Source: Acetobacteraceae bacterium (GTDB taxonomy: Bacteria > Pseudomonadota > Alphaproteobacteria > Acetobacterales > Acetobacteraceae). From it: a DNA stretch of 23,335 nucleotides. Location of the stretch: NCBI GenBank assembly GCA_014377905.1, contig JACMOQ010000241.1:1-23335 (forward strand). Reading direction: 5' to 3'. Every line of letters starts with the position of its first letter. Position 1 is the first letter of the stretch. The notes beneath the pieces were generated by a model. The model was given only the letters and a program-made list of their open reading frames with translations, did not search any database and was not told the origin of the DNA. Of this stretch, positions 1 through 7,652 are shown in pieces. The position numbers and the translations under genes were made by a program.

Positions 1-2280
1 ATCGATTGCAAAATCGCCTAGAGTGTGGTTGTTAGATTTGGGGCCGAAATTCGCGAGATGCACCGCATGTCCGGTCAGTGTGCCATCGTTGAAACTGCCC
101 CCGCTACGCACGATGTTTCCGGAGATGAAGAGCGCCAGAGTTCCGGACACCGAAACGTCGCCGGTGATGCCGAGGCCGAGGGTGGAGTTGGTGTCGCCAG
201 GCAGGGTCACGACAAGCTTGGCGTCGGTCGCAGTGAACGGTCGGGAGATCGTCAGGGCCTGGGTGGGGGCAAGGGACAGTTTGCCCGCAAATAGGTTGAA
301 TCCGGCGAGGTCGGACACCCCATTGAGCGGGCCAGCCAAGGTGACATTGCCGGCATAGATGTTGCCGGACAGCGGCAAACCTGCGGTCTGCCCGCGCAAG
401 ACCGAGCCAGTTTCCTGCGTCACCGCGTTGGTGACCCCACGATTGCTGGAATAGAGCGCGAGTGAGCCGGCTTGGAGCGTTGTCCCGCTGGCAATGCGGA
501 TCGCCGGTTGGGCATCCAATGTCAGGCTCGACACGCCGCTGCCCGCGGCCAGCACCAAGGCGCCGGTGACATTAAGCTTGCCGCTCAGGGTTAGGGCAGT
601 GCTTAACGCGCGGTTGAACAGCACAGCGTTTTCGGCGACAAAATCCCCAGTCTGGCTCAGCGCCAGATCATCGCTGAGTGCGAAACGCCCGTTGGGGACA
701 CGAAAATTGTCGAGTTGGCCGATTCTGTTGGCTGGCTGTTGCAAAATTGCCGAGCCGCCAATCCCGCTTGCGCTGGTGAGAATGCCGGCGGTGATCGAGC
801 CATTGGTCTGGAACAAATTGCCGGCGGCCGAAATGTCGAGCACGCCCGAGGAGCCAGCATTGATTGGCGCGCCGAGAATCACAGATCCCGCGCGTGAGGC
901 GATGACCAGGCGGTTGGCAGCATCGGCGAGGATAATGGGCGCGTTAATATTGACATCCGCCGCAGCCAGTAGGCTCAACCCGCGCACCGCGCTGCCGGTG
1001 GTAAAATCGAGGGCCGCGTCCACCGTCAATCTGCCCGTGGCGCTGATGGTGACCTCCCCCGACATTGCCCGCACCATGGCCGGGGTCAGAAGAGTGATCT
1101 CGGGGATGGTGACCGTGCCGGGACCGGCGATGAGCACATCCGTTGGATCGATCAGGATACGACCAACCAGGCCCGACTTGGCGGTCACGTCGATCGCGCC
1201 GCCGATTACCACTCGGGTGCCGGATATTTCCACCGCCCCGCCGCGTCCACCCACTCCTGCGCCGCGTGCGGCGATCCGGCCCAGCTGGCTGGTCGCGCCG
1301 GAGGCAATAACATTAATCGTGCCGCCATCGCCTGATTGCCGTGCACTGGCCAAGATCCGCGCGGTCGGCAACACAGCGATATCGCCGCCGGTCGCCCGGA
1401 TTGACACGGTGCCGCCAGTATTAGCCGAGGACGTAATGATCTTGCCGCCGGCATTGACCAGTGTGGACACCAGTCCCTCGACCGCAGACGCCGTCAAAGT
1501 AACGCTGCCGCCGGACGCACGTATCGTGCCGGTGTTGGTCACCAAAGCCGCCACTTTCTGGCCGCCTGCGCCAGTCGGCAGAGTGGTGACCTGCCGGGTG
1601 ACATCGATGCCGAGCAAGCCGTCGCCGTAAAGATCAACCACATGGGCCTCGGCGCCAGCCAGCACCACCCGGCCCATCGGCGCGCGAATCACCCCGCTAT
1701 TGGCGACGCTGGGGGCGACCAACGCGGCAAGTCCGGCCTTGGCGACTGTCAACGTGCCGGCATTGGTAACCGCCGCATCAGGGCGCGCGGGTTGGTTGAA
1801 CACCAGATTGCCAGCCCTGGCATTGGCCTCGGTGATACCGGGCGCAGATAATACCAAGCTTTGCGCATCGATTTTTGCGCCGCCGGCCACAGTGATGCCG
1901 GATTGGTTGACCAGCACCAGCCGCCCGTTCGACGAAACCTGGCCTGCGATCACCGACGGGTCCGGGCCGACGACGCGGTTCACGGTCAGCGATTGGGCGG
2001 TAGGCGTCGTGAAATTGACCTTGGCGGCACTGCCAACCGAAAAGCTGGTCCAGTTGATCGCAGCATTGGCACTTGACTGGCTGACCTGCATTGCGGCGCC
2101 ACTCTGGGCAACAATGGCGCTCCCGCCGATCAACCGCGCGCCCGTGGGCAACGTCGATGGCGCTGGGTCGGCGTGTGCAACGCCAAGCGGCAGAACGATC
2201 AATGACAGCCAGGTGCCAGCCAGCAAAACGGCACGCGGCACGGACGGCTGGTTCGTTCGCGTCTCGGTTTTATGATCCAT
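1..2280 (-). CDS. TpsA-type filamentous haemagglutinin-like exoprotein (3' end outside window)
   Basis: This is the secreted partner of a two-partner (type Vb) secretion system, expected to cross the outer membrane through the TpsB encoded just upstream. The frame is open from the ATG at 2280 to base 1, giving 760 codons with no stop, so the C-terminus is missing. Residues 13-37 form a signal peptide (basic start, hydrophobic LLAGTWLSLIVLPLG, AHA cleavage site). Residues about 45-150 match the haemagglutination-activity (TPS) domain: INWTSFSVG, VNRVVGPDPSVIAG, SNGRLVLVNQSGITVAGG. The usual NPNGI motif appears here as NQSGI. The remainder is a Gly/Ala/Thr/Ser/Val-rich beta-helix-like stretch without obvious long repeats. 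Only 12 nt separate it from tpsB, with an AGG-type ribosome site before the ATG. The role (adhesin or other) cannot be told without the C-terminus. The family is certain from the TPS domain and gene order. Confidence 0.9.
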   Translation of the reverse strand, partial: MDHKTETRTNQPSVPRAVLLAGTWLSLIVLPLGVAHADPAPSTLPTGARLIGGSAIVAQSGAAMQVSQSSANAAINWTSFSVGSAAKVNFTTPTAQSLTVNRVVGPDPSVIAGQVSSNGRLVLVNQSGITVAGGAKIDAQSLVLSAPGITEANARAGNLVFNQPARPDAAVTNAGTLTVAKAGLAALVAPSVANSGVIRAPMGRVVLAGAEAHVVDLYGDGLLGIDVTRQVTTLPTGAGGQKVAALVTNTGTIRASGGSVTLTASAVEGLVSTLVNAGGKIITSSANTGGTVSIRATGGDIAVLPTARILASARQSGDGGTINVIASGATSQLGRIAARGAGVGGRGGAVEISGTRVVIGGAIDVTAKSGLVGRILIDPTDVLIAGPGTVTIPEITLLTPAMVRAMSGEVTISATGRLTVDAALDFTTGSAVRGLSLLAAADVNINAPIILADAANRLVIASRAGSVILGAPINAGSSGVLDISAAGNLFQTNGSITAGILTSASGIGGSAILQQPANRIGQLDNFRVPNGRFALSDDLALSQTGDFVAENAVLFNRALSTALTLSGKLNVTGALVLAAGSGVSSLTLDAQPAIRIASGTTLQAGSLALYSSNRGVTNAVTQETGSVLRGQTAGLPLSGNIYAGNVTLAGPLNGVSDLAGFNLFAGKLSLAPTQALTISRPFTATDAKLVVTLPGDTNSTLGLGITGDVSVSGTLALFISGNIVRSGGSFNDGTLTGHAVHLANFGPKSNNHTLGDFAID

Positions 2281-2292
2281 TTCAAAACCTCG

Positions 2293-4035
2293 CTAAAATC
2301 GGGTCATCACCCGCCAATAAAGCGCCTGCGCCCGCAACGGGACGGTCCCGGTTGATCGCCCAAGCGGGTAGCGCACCGTGCGATTGACCGCCTCAATATC
2401 CAGCTGCGCGCCAGCCCACGGGAAAAGTCTCATGCCGAGGCCGAACGACGCGAGGCGATGGTTGGCGTCCACCGCTTGGTTCTCCCATGTCTCACCCCAA
2501 TCAAAAAACGTGAAAAATTGAACACCAAACGTATGTTGCGCGCCAAAAAGCTCTGTTGTCCATGCCGAGTTAAGCTGAAGCTCGGCGCTGGCGGTGACGG
2601 CGGTATCGCCTGTGACCTCGCCAGCATAATAGCCGCGGGCAAGCCGGTCGCCGCCTAGGAAATATTTCTCCGCCGGCGGCAACACGTCGCGGCTGAACTG
2701 GCCGGCGAGCGTAGTTTGCACCGCCAACGACGATGTCGTGCCAAAATGCAGCAGGCTCTGGTTGCGGCCTGCCTCAAATCCGATTTTGCTAAAGCCCGTC
2801 CGTTCGCCGGCGCGCGGGGCCAGGCGGTCGCCAGTCTGGCTGCTGCCGAGCACCGGCACCCCCTGGGACAGGCGCAACGCGAAGCTGTTCGCTGCCGGCC
2901 GCGCATCGCCAAGCCACGTGTCATTGTGGCTGTAATCCGACAGCAGTCGTACCACGCGCAGATTATCGCGCCCAACCAAACCCGGCCCAACCGCCTGATT
3001 AACGTTATGCGTTTCGAGCGCATCGAGGGTCATGCCGACCGCCCAGGATTGCTGCCGGCTCCTGACCACCGGATAGCTCAGCGCGAGACCGGCGGTCGTG
3101 GTGACGGCGTGATAGCCGAGCGCGCGCAGGCTGCCAAACGGGTCGGTGGTGCCAGAACCCGCGTGCACCCGCAATTTCAGCCCCGATGCCCCAACATAAA
3201 ACTCACTTGCCGCCTGACCGAAGATCTGAGTGCCATTAAAACTGCGCAATAACGAAAACTCAGTGCGTTCTCCCAAACTCGTAAAGCTGTTTCCTGCAAT
3301 CACCAGCAATGCGCCCTCGGGGCCAAGATTTGATGCGCCGCGATTGCTCGTGCTCACCAAAACATCGAACGGCTTACGGCTGAGCTTGGCGACCAGCACC
3401 AGCGCCCCAGGCTCGGCATCCGATGGCTGCAGCACCGCCCGGATGCTGATCCCCGGCATGTCCTGCACCAGCAGCAGCCAACGTTCAAGCGTCGCCTGAT
3501 TGATCGGACCCGCCTGAACCAAATGGTTCAAAAACAACTGCACTTGCGCCGCCGCCGGGCCGATTTCGCCGTCCAGCCGAACCTCGGCGATCCGCGCTTC
3601 AACGACCCGGATCGTAAGCCGCCGCGTGGTGGCGTTGTAGCCCGGGCTTACCGTGGTGAAAACGTAACCATCGGCCCGGTAGCGGTCGAGCAGCGCCTGG
3701 CTGGCCTCGCCGAGCGCCGCACCGGACGGTGTGGCACCAAGGCCGGCAAAAAATCCGTCGAGCACGGACAGCGGATAGAGCGTCGCACCTTCAATGGCGA
3801 TCTCAGCCACCGGGTAAAGCTGGTCAGGCACGGCGATCGCTGCGGGCTGGGCCGGCCGAATGATCGCAGGGGCCGGCGCGGTAAGCGGCGCTGACGGCAA
3901 CGCGCGCGGCAGCGGCGGTCCCTGCGGCACCGGTTGGGCAATCGTCGGGCCCGCAACAAACAGGGCCAGCAACCCGAGCGCCCAGGCGCCAGTCGAATGA
4001 TGTGCAGACAGATCAGATGCCCCATTTTGCCGCAA
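2293..4035 (-). CDS. TpsB outer-membrane transporter of two-partner secretion (ShlB/FhaC/HecB family)
   Basis: Omp85-superfamily beta-barrel that recognises and exports the adjacent TpsA. The 580-residue length is typical. Residues 16-34 form a signal peptide (hydrophobic WALGLLALFVAG, then TIAQ). A Pro/Ala-rich linker follows (35-70), then a POTRA domain at about 74-148 (YPVAEIAIEGATLYPL ... DGYVFTTV), further periplasmic sequence, and a 16-strand-type barrel from about 215 to the C-terminal phenylalanine (VMTRF). RGYYAGE at 468-474 corresponds to the conserved RGY motif of the FhaC loop that folds into the pore. The start is a TTG at 4035: no ATG or GTG lies in this frame before the signal peptide, and the ribosome site is weak. 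It lies 26 nt after the suhB-like stop, so read-through from efp-suhB is possible. The function is secure by family and neighbour; the exact start is less so. Confidence 0.92.
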   Translation of the reverse strand: MRQNGASDLSAHHSTGAWALGLLALFVAGPTIAQPVPQGPPLPRALPSAPLTAPAPAIIRPAQPAAIAVPDQLYPVAEIAIEGATLYPLSVLDGFFAGLGATPSGAALGEASQALLDRYRADGYVFTTVSPGYNATTRRLTIRVVEARIAEVRLDGEIGPAAAQVQLFLNHLVQAGPINQATLERWLLLVQDMPGISIRAVLQPSDAEPGALVLVAKLSRKPFDVLVSTSNRGASNLGPEGALLVIAGNSFTSLGERTEFSLLRSFNGTQIFGQAASEFYVGASGLKLRVHAGSGTTDPFGSLRALGYHAVTTTAGLALSYPVVRSRQQSWAVGMTLDALETHNVNQAVGPGLVGRDNLRVVRLLSDYSHNDTWLGDARPAANSFALRLSQGVPVLGSSQTGDRLAPRAGERTGFSKIGFEAGRNQSLLHFGTTSSLAVQTTLAGQFSRDVLPPAEKYFLGGDRLARGYYAGEVTGDTAVTASAELQLNSAWTTELFGAQHTFGVQFFTFFDWGETWENQAVDANHRLASFGLGMRLFPWAGAQLDIEAVNRTVRYPLGRSTGTVPLRAQALYWRVMTRF

Positions 4036-4061
4036 TAATCGCCATCCAATCCCCGCCAGCG

Positions 4062-4895
4062 CTACGCCCCGCGGGAAATCACCACCCCATCAGCAACCGC
4101 CTGGCGCAGCGCTTCGTGCATATGCCCGTTCGACGCCACCACATCGCCATGGGCGCGGGCATCGCCACCGTCCGGATCAGACACCGCCCCACCGGCTTCA
4201 CGCACAATCAGCAAACCGGCCGCGATGTCCCATGGCTTGAGGCCAAGCTCCCAAAACCCGTCAAACCGTCCGGCGGCCACCCAGGCGAGGTCCAGCGCCG
4301 CCGCCCCAAACCGGCGGATGCCTGCAACCTGCGGCATCAGTGTCCCGAGCGCGCGGGCAAACGCCAAGCGCCGCTGCGGTGTCACTGCGGCGAACGGAAT
4401 GCCGGTGGCAAACAAGGCTTCCTTCAAATCCCGCCGCGCCGAAACCCGCAACCTGCGCGCGTTGATATACGCCCCAACCCCTTTTTCCGCCCAGAACATC
4501 TCATCGACCGCCGGGGCATAGATGCAGCCCGCCTGCACCTCGAACCCACCATCCGGCAAACGCCGTTCGAGCGCGATGCTGATCGCCCAATGCGGCACCC
4601 CGTGCAGAAAATTGCTGGTGCCGTCGAGCGGATCAACCACCCAACGCCACGCCCACGCATCCGACCCCGACGCGCCAGACTCCTCCATCAAAAACGCATA
4701 ACCCGGCCGCGCTTTGTCCAAATCCTCGCGGATTGACGCCTCGGCCCGCAAATCAGCCGCACTGACGAAATCGCCCGGCCCCTTGATGCTGACCTGAAGC
4801 TGCTCAACCTCGGAGAAATCGCGCAGCAGCCGCTTGGCCGCGCGCTGGGCGGCGTTCTGCATCACAACCATATGGGGGGATAGGCGAAGGGCCAT
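4062..4895 (-). CDS. inositol monophosphatase family protein (SuhB-like)
   Basis: Mg2+-dependent phosphatase of the FIG superfamily, 277 residues, cytoplasmic. The metal-binding signature is complete: EE in FLMEESG, DPLDGTSNF (WVVDPLDGT) and the C-terminal WDIAAGLLIVREAGG. HGVPHWAISIAL follows the second motif, as in SuhB and inositol-1-phosphatases. Members act on inositol phosphates, histidinol phosphate (HisN) or PAP (CysQ), and in E. coli SuhB also binds RNA polymerase during rRNA antitermination. Sequence alone does not settle the substrate. It starts 5 nt after the efp stop, with the AAGG ribosome site lying inside the end of efp, so the two are probably co-transcribed and coupled. Confidence 0.9.
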   Translation of the reverse strand: MALRLSPHMVVMQNAAQRAAKRLLRDFSEVEQLQVSIKGPGDFVSAADLRAEASIREDLDKARPGYAFLMEESGASGSDAWAWRWVVDPLDGTSNFLHGVPHWAISIALERRLPDGGFEVQAGCIYAPAVDEMFWAEKGVGAYINARRLRVSARRDLKEALFATGIPFAAVTPQRRLAFARALGTLMPQVAGIRRFGAAALDLAWVAAGRFDGFWELGLKPWDIAAGLLIVREAGGAVSDPDGGDARAHGDVVASNGHMHEALRQAVADGVVISRGA

Positions 4896-4900
4896 CGGGA

Positions 4901-5467
4901 TTAACCCTTGAACCGCTCCATATAGGTGCCGTCCTCAACCCGAACCACGATGCGTTCGCCGGCTTCAATGAACGGCGGCACCATGCAGCGCACCCCGTTG
5001 GCGAGCCGTGCCGGCTTGTAGCTGCTCGATGCCGTCTGGCCCTTGACCACCGGATCGGCCTCGATAATCTCAAGCACCACGCTTTGCGGCAAGGTAATCC
5101 CCACCGGATCGCCTTCGACCAGATCGAGCACAACCTCCATATTATCCTGCAAAAACGGTGCCTGCTCGCCTAATATGGTGGCCGGTACCATGCGCTGCTC
5201 GAAGGTCACTGGCTCCATCAGCACCAGATTATCGCCATCGGTATAAGAATAGGTGTATTCCTGCTGCTCGGTTTGCAGCCGTTCCACGGTATCGGCGGTC
5301 CGCCAACGCTCATTGGTCTTGTTGCCGGTCTTGAGGTCGCGCATCTCAACCTGGATGAAAGCGCCGCCCTTGCCGGGGGTGATGATCTGCTGCTTGAGCA
5401 CCGTCCAACGGCGCCCGTCATGTTCGATCACCTGTCCGGCACGGATCAGATTGGCCTGCTGCTTCAT
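4901..5467 (-). CDS. efp: elongation factor P
   Basis: Translation factor that binds ribosomes between the P and E sites and relieves stalling at polyproline stretches. It is 188 residues, the standard length, with the three-domain KOW/OB/OB arrangement. The tip of domain I reads ITPGKGGAF, and Lys33 is the equivalent of E. coli Lys34, which is beta-lysylated by EpmA/EpmB. The PGKG context suggests lysine-type rather than arginine-type modification, but no modifying enzyme is in this window. The C-terminal signature is recognisable (VEDGTYMERFKG). It is the first gene of an apparent efp-suhB unit. No strong promoter could be assigned upstream. Confidence 0.97.
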   Translation of the reverse strand: MKQQANLIRAGQVIEHDGRRWTVLKQQIITPGKGGAFIQVEMRDLKTGNKTNERWRTADTVERLQTEQQEYTYSYTDGDNLVLMEPVTFEQRMVPATILGEQAPFLQDNMEVVLDLVEGDPVGITLPQSVVLEIIEADPVVKGQTASSSYKPARLANGVRCMVPPFIEAGERIVVRVEDGTYMERFKG

Positions 5468-5551
5468 CTGGTTTTCGTCTCACGTTACAATTTCAACTGA
5501 GCGCGCGGCTTAGACCGTTCTGGCAACCCAGGCAAGGCAAGGAAGCAAGGT

Positions 5552-5586
5552 CTTCTTTTTGTGAACAAAAAGAAGCAAAAAAACTT
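5552..5586. repeat. AT-rich stem-loop repeat, copy 1
   Basis: The arms CTTCTTTTTGT (5552-5562) and ACAAAAAGAAG (5565-5575) are perfect complements around a 2-nt loop, followed by CAAAAAAACTT. The same unit occurs at 20636-20670, and in the opposite direction at 20738-20772. The closing pair is C-G here and G-C at 20636/20659. The poly-A/poly-T tract is not placed as in a canonical terminator on either strand. Confidence 0.8.
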
Positions 5587-5620
5587 CATCCATGCCGTTG
5601 TCCACGCCGCTTTTCCGCCC

Positions 5621-5640
5621 GGGAGAGGCCGGGGTGAGGG
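5621..5640. repeat. GC-rich REP-like fragment (GGGAGAGG..GGGGTGAGGG)
   Basis: The sequence GGGAGAGGCCGGGGTGAGGG matches, apart from one inserted G, the segment at 9005-9025 after yafQ. This belongs to the common intergenic CTCTCCC/GGGAGAGG family of proteobacterial genomes. Only the right half is visible here, next to the AT-rich stem-loop at 5552. The 233-nt stretch between efp and the 5701 gene otherwise holds only a short palindrome at 5659-5672. Confidence 0.6.
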
Positions 5641-5658
5641 CACTATTCATGTTTATAA

Positions 5659-5672
5659 TTACGATATCGTAA
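5659..5672. promoter_or_regulatory. 14-bp perfect palindrome of unknown role
   Basis: TTACGATATCGTAA is self-complementary and stands in an AT-rich patch 28 nt beyond the 3' end of the gene at 5701-6210. It resembles a dimeric regulator site in symmetry only. No gene with a clear promoter lies directly next to it. Confidence 0.3.
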
Positions 5673-5700
5673 CAAAAAAGGCGCAATTCCACCGAAGCCC

Positions 5701-6210
5701 TCAAACATAAATCAGCCGCCCCCTTGGCCCCATCACCAGCCCGGTCACCGCCTCCATCACAGCCGCCGGCCTTGGCGCCTGCCAAACCGGACGCGGCCTC
5801 GGCCCCTTGGCCGGCTTCACCCCAATGCCCAGCATCCTGCATAACGGGCGCAGAATGCGCACCGCTTGCGGAAAAGCTGCCAGAAATTCCACGCACTCCG
5901 TCTCCGACAGCAAATGTTCAAGCTGCGCCCGGGTCGACGCCGCCTCGCGCACCGCAACCAGTAACCATGCTGGCGCAATCGGGTTGACCGACGCGGCGCG
6001 GACCAATGCGCGGGCGGCCCCGGCGCGCGCTGTGCGCGGCACCGGCAACATGCCCGCCCGCCACAACCCGATCAACCGCTCAAGCCGGGTCCGCATCTGC
6101 GCAATCCGCCCCCACACCGCCACCAACATGACTGTCAGTGACCGCTCACGTGCTGCCACCACCGCGATGGCGGCCTGCAGGTCGGAGAGGAGGGGAGAAA
6201 AATTTATCAT
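5701..6210 (-). CDS. hypothetical protein, 169 aa
   Basis: I do not recognise a characterised family. The protein is Ala/Arg-rich and largely helical by appearance. Residues 1-75 contain amphipathic segments (LLSDLQAAIAVVAARERSL, RIAQMRTRLERLIGLWRAG) that could form a coiled coil. The middle has LEHLLSETECVEFLAAFPQAVRILRPLCRMLGI, and the C-terminus is Pro/Arg-rich (KGPRPRPVWQAPRP), ending MGPRGRLIYV. There is no signal peptide or membrane span. A consensus promoter (TTGACA, 18-nt spacer, TAGTTT) ends 5 nt before the ATG and no Shine-Dalgarno is present, so translation is probably leaderless. The promoter and coherent composition argue for a real gene. It stands alone between ald and efp, flanked by repeats. 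Confidence 0.68.
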   Translation of the reverse strand: MINFSPLLSDLQAAIAVVAARERSLTVMLVAVWGRIAQMRTRLERLIGLWRAGMLPVPRTARAGAARALVRAASVNPIAPAWLLVAVREAASTRAQLEHLLSETECVEFLAAFPQAVRILRPLCRMLGIGVKPAKGPRPRPVWQAPRPAAVMEAVTGLVMGPRGRLIYV

Positions 6211-6215
6211 TATTT

Positions 6216-6245
6216 AAACTAACTCAGCTGCGCAAATTTTGTCAA
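6216..6245 (-). promoter_or_regulatory. promoter of the 5701-6210 gene (leaderless)
   Basis: On the minus strand, TTGACA (6245-6240) is followed after 18 nt by TAGTTT (6221-6216). The predicted transcription start, 6-8 nt further on, coincides with the ATG at 6210-6208. No AGG-type ribosome site precedes the ATG. Confidence 0.6.
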
Positions 6246-6254
6246 GCTTTTTAT

Positions 6255-6299
6255 CCCGTCCCCCACCCCTCTCCTAACGGGAGAGGGGTGGGGGACGGG
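6255..6299. repeat. perfect 20-bp inverted repeat, GC-rich hairpin
   Basis: The arms 6255-6274 and 6280-6299 are exact complements around a 5-nt loop (TAACG). The arms contain CCCCACCCCTCTCC and its complement, related to the GGGAGAGG family at 5621 and 9005. It lies 78 nt downstream of the ald stop and just upstream of the promoter for the 5701-6210 gene. Transcripts in either direction would form a very stable hairpin, but no U-run follows, so termination is only possible, not shown. Confidence 0.75.
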
Positions 6300-6376
6300 T
6301 GCTTAGCTCACAACACCACAACCCCAGCCAGGCACCGGCGCAGTTACCCTTTTACGCACGAAAACAATATCTTGCC

Positions 6377-7498
6377 TTACCCCTGCGCCACAATCTCGGC
6401 CGCTGATTTATACGCCAACCCCAAATCATCCGCGACCGCCTTGTACGTCACCATCCCCGCATGCACGTTCAACCCGGCCCGCAAATGCGGATCGTCGCGC
6501 ATCGCCTGGCGCCAGCCCTTGGTCGCCAAAGCCAGCGCGAACGGCAAGGTCGCGTTGCCGAGCGCGATGGTCGATGTCCGCGCCACCGCCCCCGGCATGT
6601 TGGTCACGCAGTAATGCACTACGCCTTCTTCAACATAAGTCGGTGCCGCATGGCTGGTTGGGCGGCTGGTTTCCAGGCACCCGCCCTGGTCAATCGCAAT
6701 ATCGACCACGACAGATCCCGGCCGCATCCGTGCCACCATGGCGCGGGTTACCAGCTTGGGGGCTGCGGCCCCCGGCACCAGCACCGCCCCGATCACCAGA
6801 TCGGCATCGATCACCGATTGCTCGATTGCCTCGGTGGTGGAAAACAACGTGCTGAGCTGGGCGCCGAATTCCTGGTCGAGTTCCTTGAGCCGCGCAATTG
6901 ACCGGTCAATCACCGTGACATGCGCGCCCAGCCCGACCGCCAGCCGTGCCGCATTGGTGCCCGACACTCCGCCGCCGATCACCACCACCTTGCCGGCCGG
7001 CACGCCGGGCACGCCGCCCAGCAGCACGCCGGCGCCGCCCTGTTCTTTTTCCAGGCAATGCGCGCCAACCTGAACCGACATCCGGCCGGCAACTTCCGAC
7101 ATCGGCGCCAGCAGCGGCAGCGCGCCGCGCGCATCGGTCACGGTTTCATAGGCGATGCAGGTCGCACCCGACTTCATCAGCCCCTCGGTCTGCGCCTTGT
7201 CGGCGGCGAGATGCAAATAGGTGAACAGCACGTGATCCGGGCGCAACAGCGCGATTTCAGCGGGAAGAGGCTCCTTGACCTTGACGATCATGTCAGACGC
7301 CGCGAACACCTCGGCCGCACTCGGCACAATCGTCGCCCCGGCGGCGCGATACGCGTCATCGGCGAACCCGATCCCGATCCCGGAATTTTCCTGCACCGTC
7401 ACCGCATGGCCACGCCCGGTGAATTCCCGCACCGCGGCAGGCGTCAGCCCAACACGGTATTCATGGGTCTTGATTTCTTTGGGAACACCGATGCGCAT
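6377..7498 (-). CDS. ald: alanine dehydrogenase (NAD+)
   Basis: Catalyses reversible oxidative deamination of L-alanine to pyruvate and ammonia, in the cytoplasm. Starting at the ATG at 7498 it has 373 residues, the family length. An in-frame ATG at 7567 would add 23 unrelated residues, and AAGG stands 9 nt before the 7498 start. The active-site residues of the family are all present at the expected numbers: Arg15 (EYRVGLTPA), Lys75 (VKVKEP), His96 (TYLHLAA) and Asp270 (VDIAIDQGG). The NAD-binding loop is VVVIGGGVSG (171-180). The gene stands alone and diverges from the toxin-antitoxin pair at 7653. No Lrp-type regulator gene is adjacent. Confidence 0.96.
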   Translation of the reverse strand: MRIGVPKEIKTHEYRVGLTPAAVREFTGRGHAVTVQENSGIGIGFADDAYRAAGATIVPSAAEVFAASDMIVKVKEPLPAEIALLRPDHVLFTYLHLAADKAQTEGLMKSGATCIAYETVTDARGALPLLAPMSEVAGRMSVQVGAHCLEKEQGGAGVLLGGVPGVPAGKVVVIGGGVSGTNAARLAVGLGAHVTVIDRSIARLKELDQEFGAQLSTLFSTTEAIEQSVIDADLVIGAVLVPGAAAPKLVTRAMVARMRPGSVVVDIAIDQGGCLETSRPTSHAAPTYVEEGVVHYCVTNMPGAVARTSTIALGNATLPFALALATKGWRQAMRDDPHLRAGLNVHAGMVTYKAVADDLGLAYKSAAEIVAQG

Positions 7499-7618
7499 CT
7501 GCTGGACCTTATTGGGATGGAGCGCGCGTTCTAGCACGATGCACGTCTGGCGCCAGTTGCCCGACATATGGGACAGAGCGAAAGCACCATCAGAGTCGCC
7601 TGCTCAAATTCTTTAAGT

Positions 7619-7648
7619 TGCAAAAAGCCATAAATTCCTGCAAAAAGC
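7619..7648 (+). promoter_or_regulatory. direct-repeat candidate operator before RHH antitoxin
   Basis: TGCAAAAAGC occurs at 7619-7628 and again at 7639-7648, start-to-start distance exactly 20 bp (about two helical turns), ending 4 nt before the antitoxin ATG. Ribbon-helix-helix repressors commonly bind spaced direct repeats at their own promoters. Autoregulation is inferred. Confidence 0.5.
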
Positions 7649-7652
7649 ATCA

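Noticed and set aside
494..1630. Long open frame on the plus strand (378 codons) and others between 23 and 2387
   Set aside because: They are antisense to the tpsA frame, which is open over all 760 codons and has a signal peptide and TPS domain; their translations lack domain-like character.
2716..3252. Plus-strand open frames inside the tpsB region
   Set aside because: Antisense to a clear outer-membrane transporter; Arg/Gln/Ala-rich compositional shadows.
4002..4736. Plus-strand frame of 244 codons over the suhB-like gene
   Set aside because: Antisense to a gene with complete inositol-phosphatase motifs.
5510..5896. Minus-strand frame of 128 codons overlapping repeats and the 3' part of the 5701 gene
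   Set aside because: It runs through the stem-loop and REP repeats (HKKKT and GRKS segments are translated repeat), and competes with a frame that has a real promoter.
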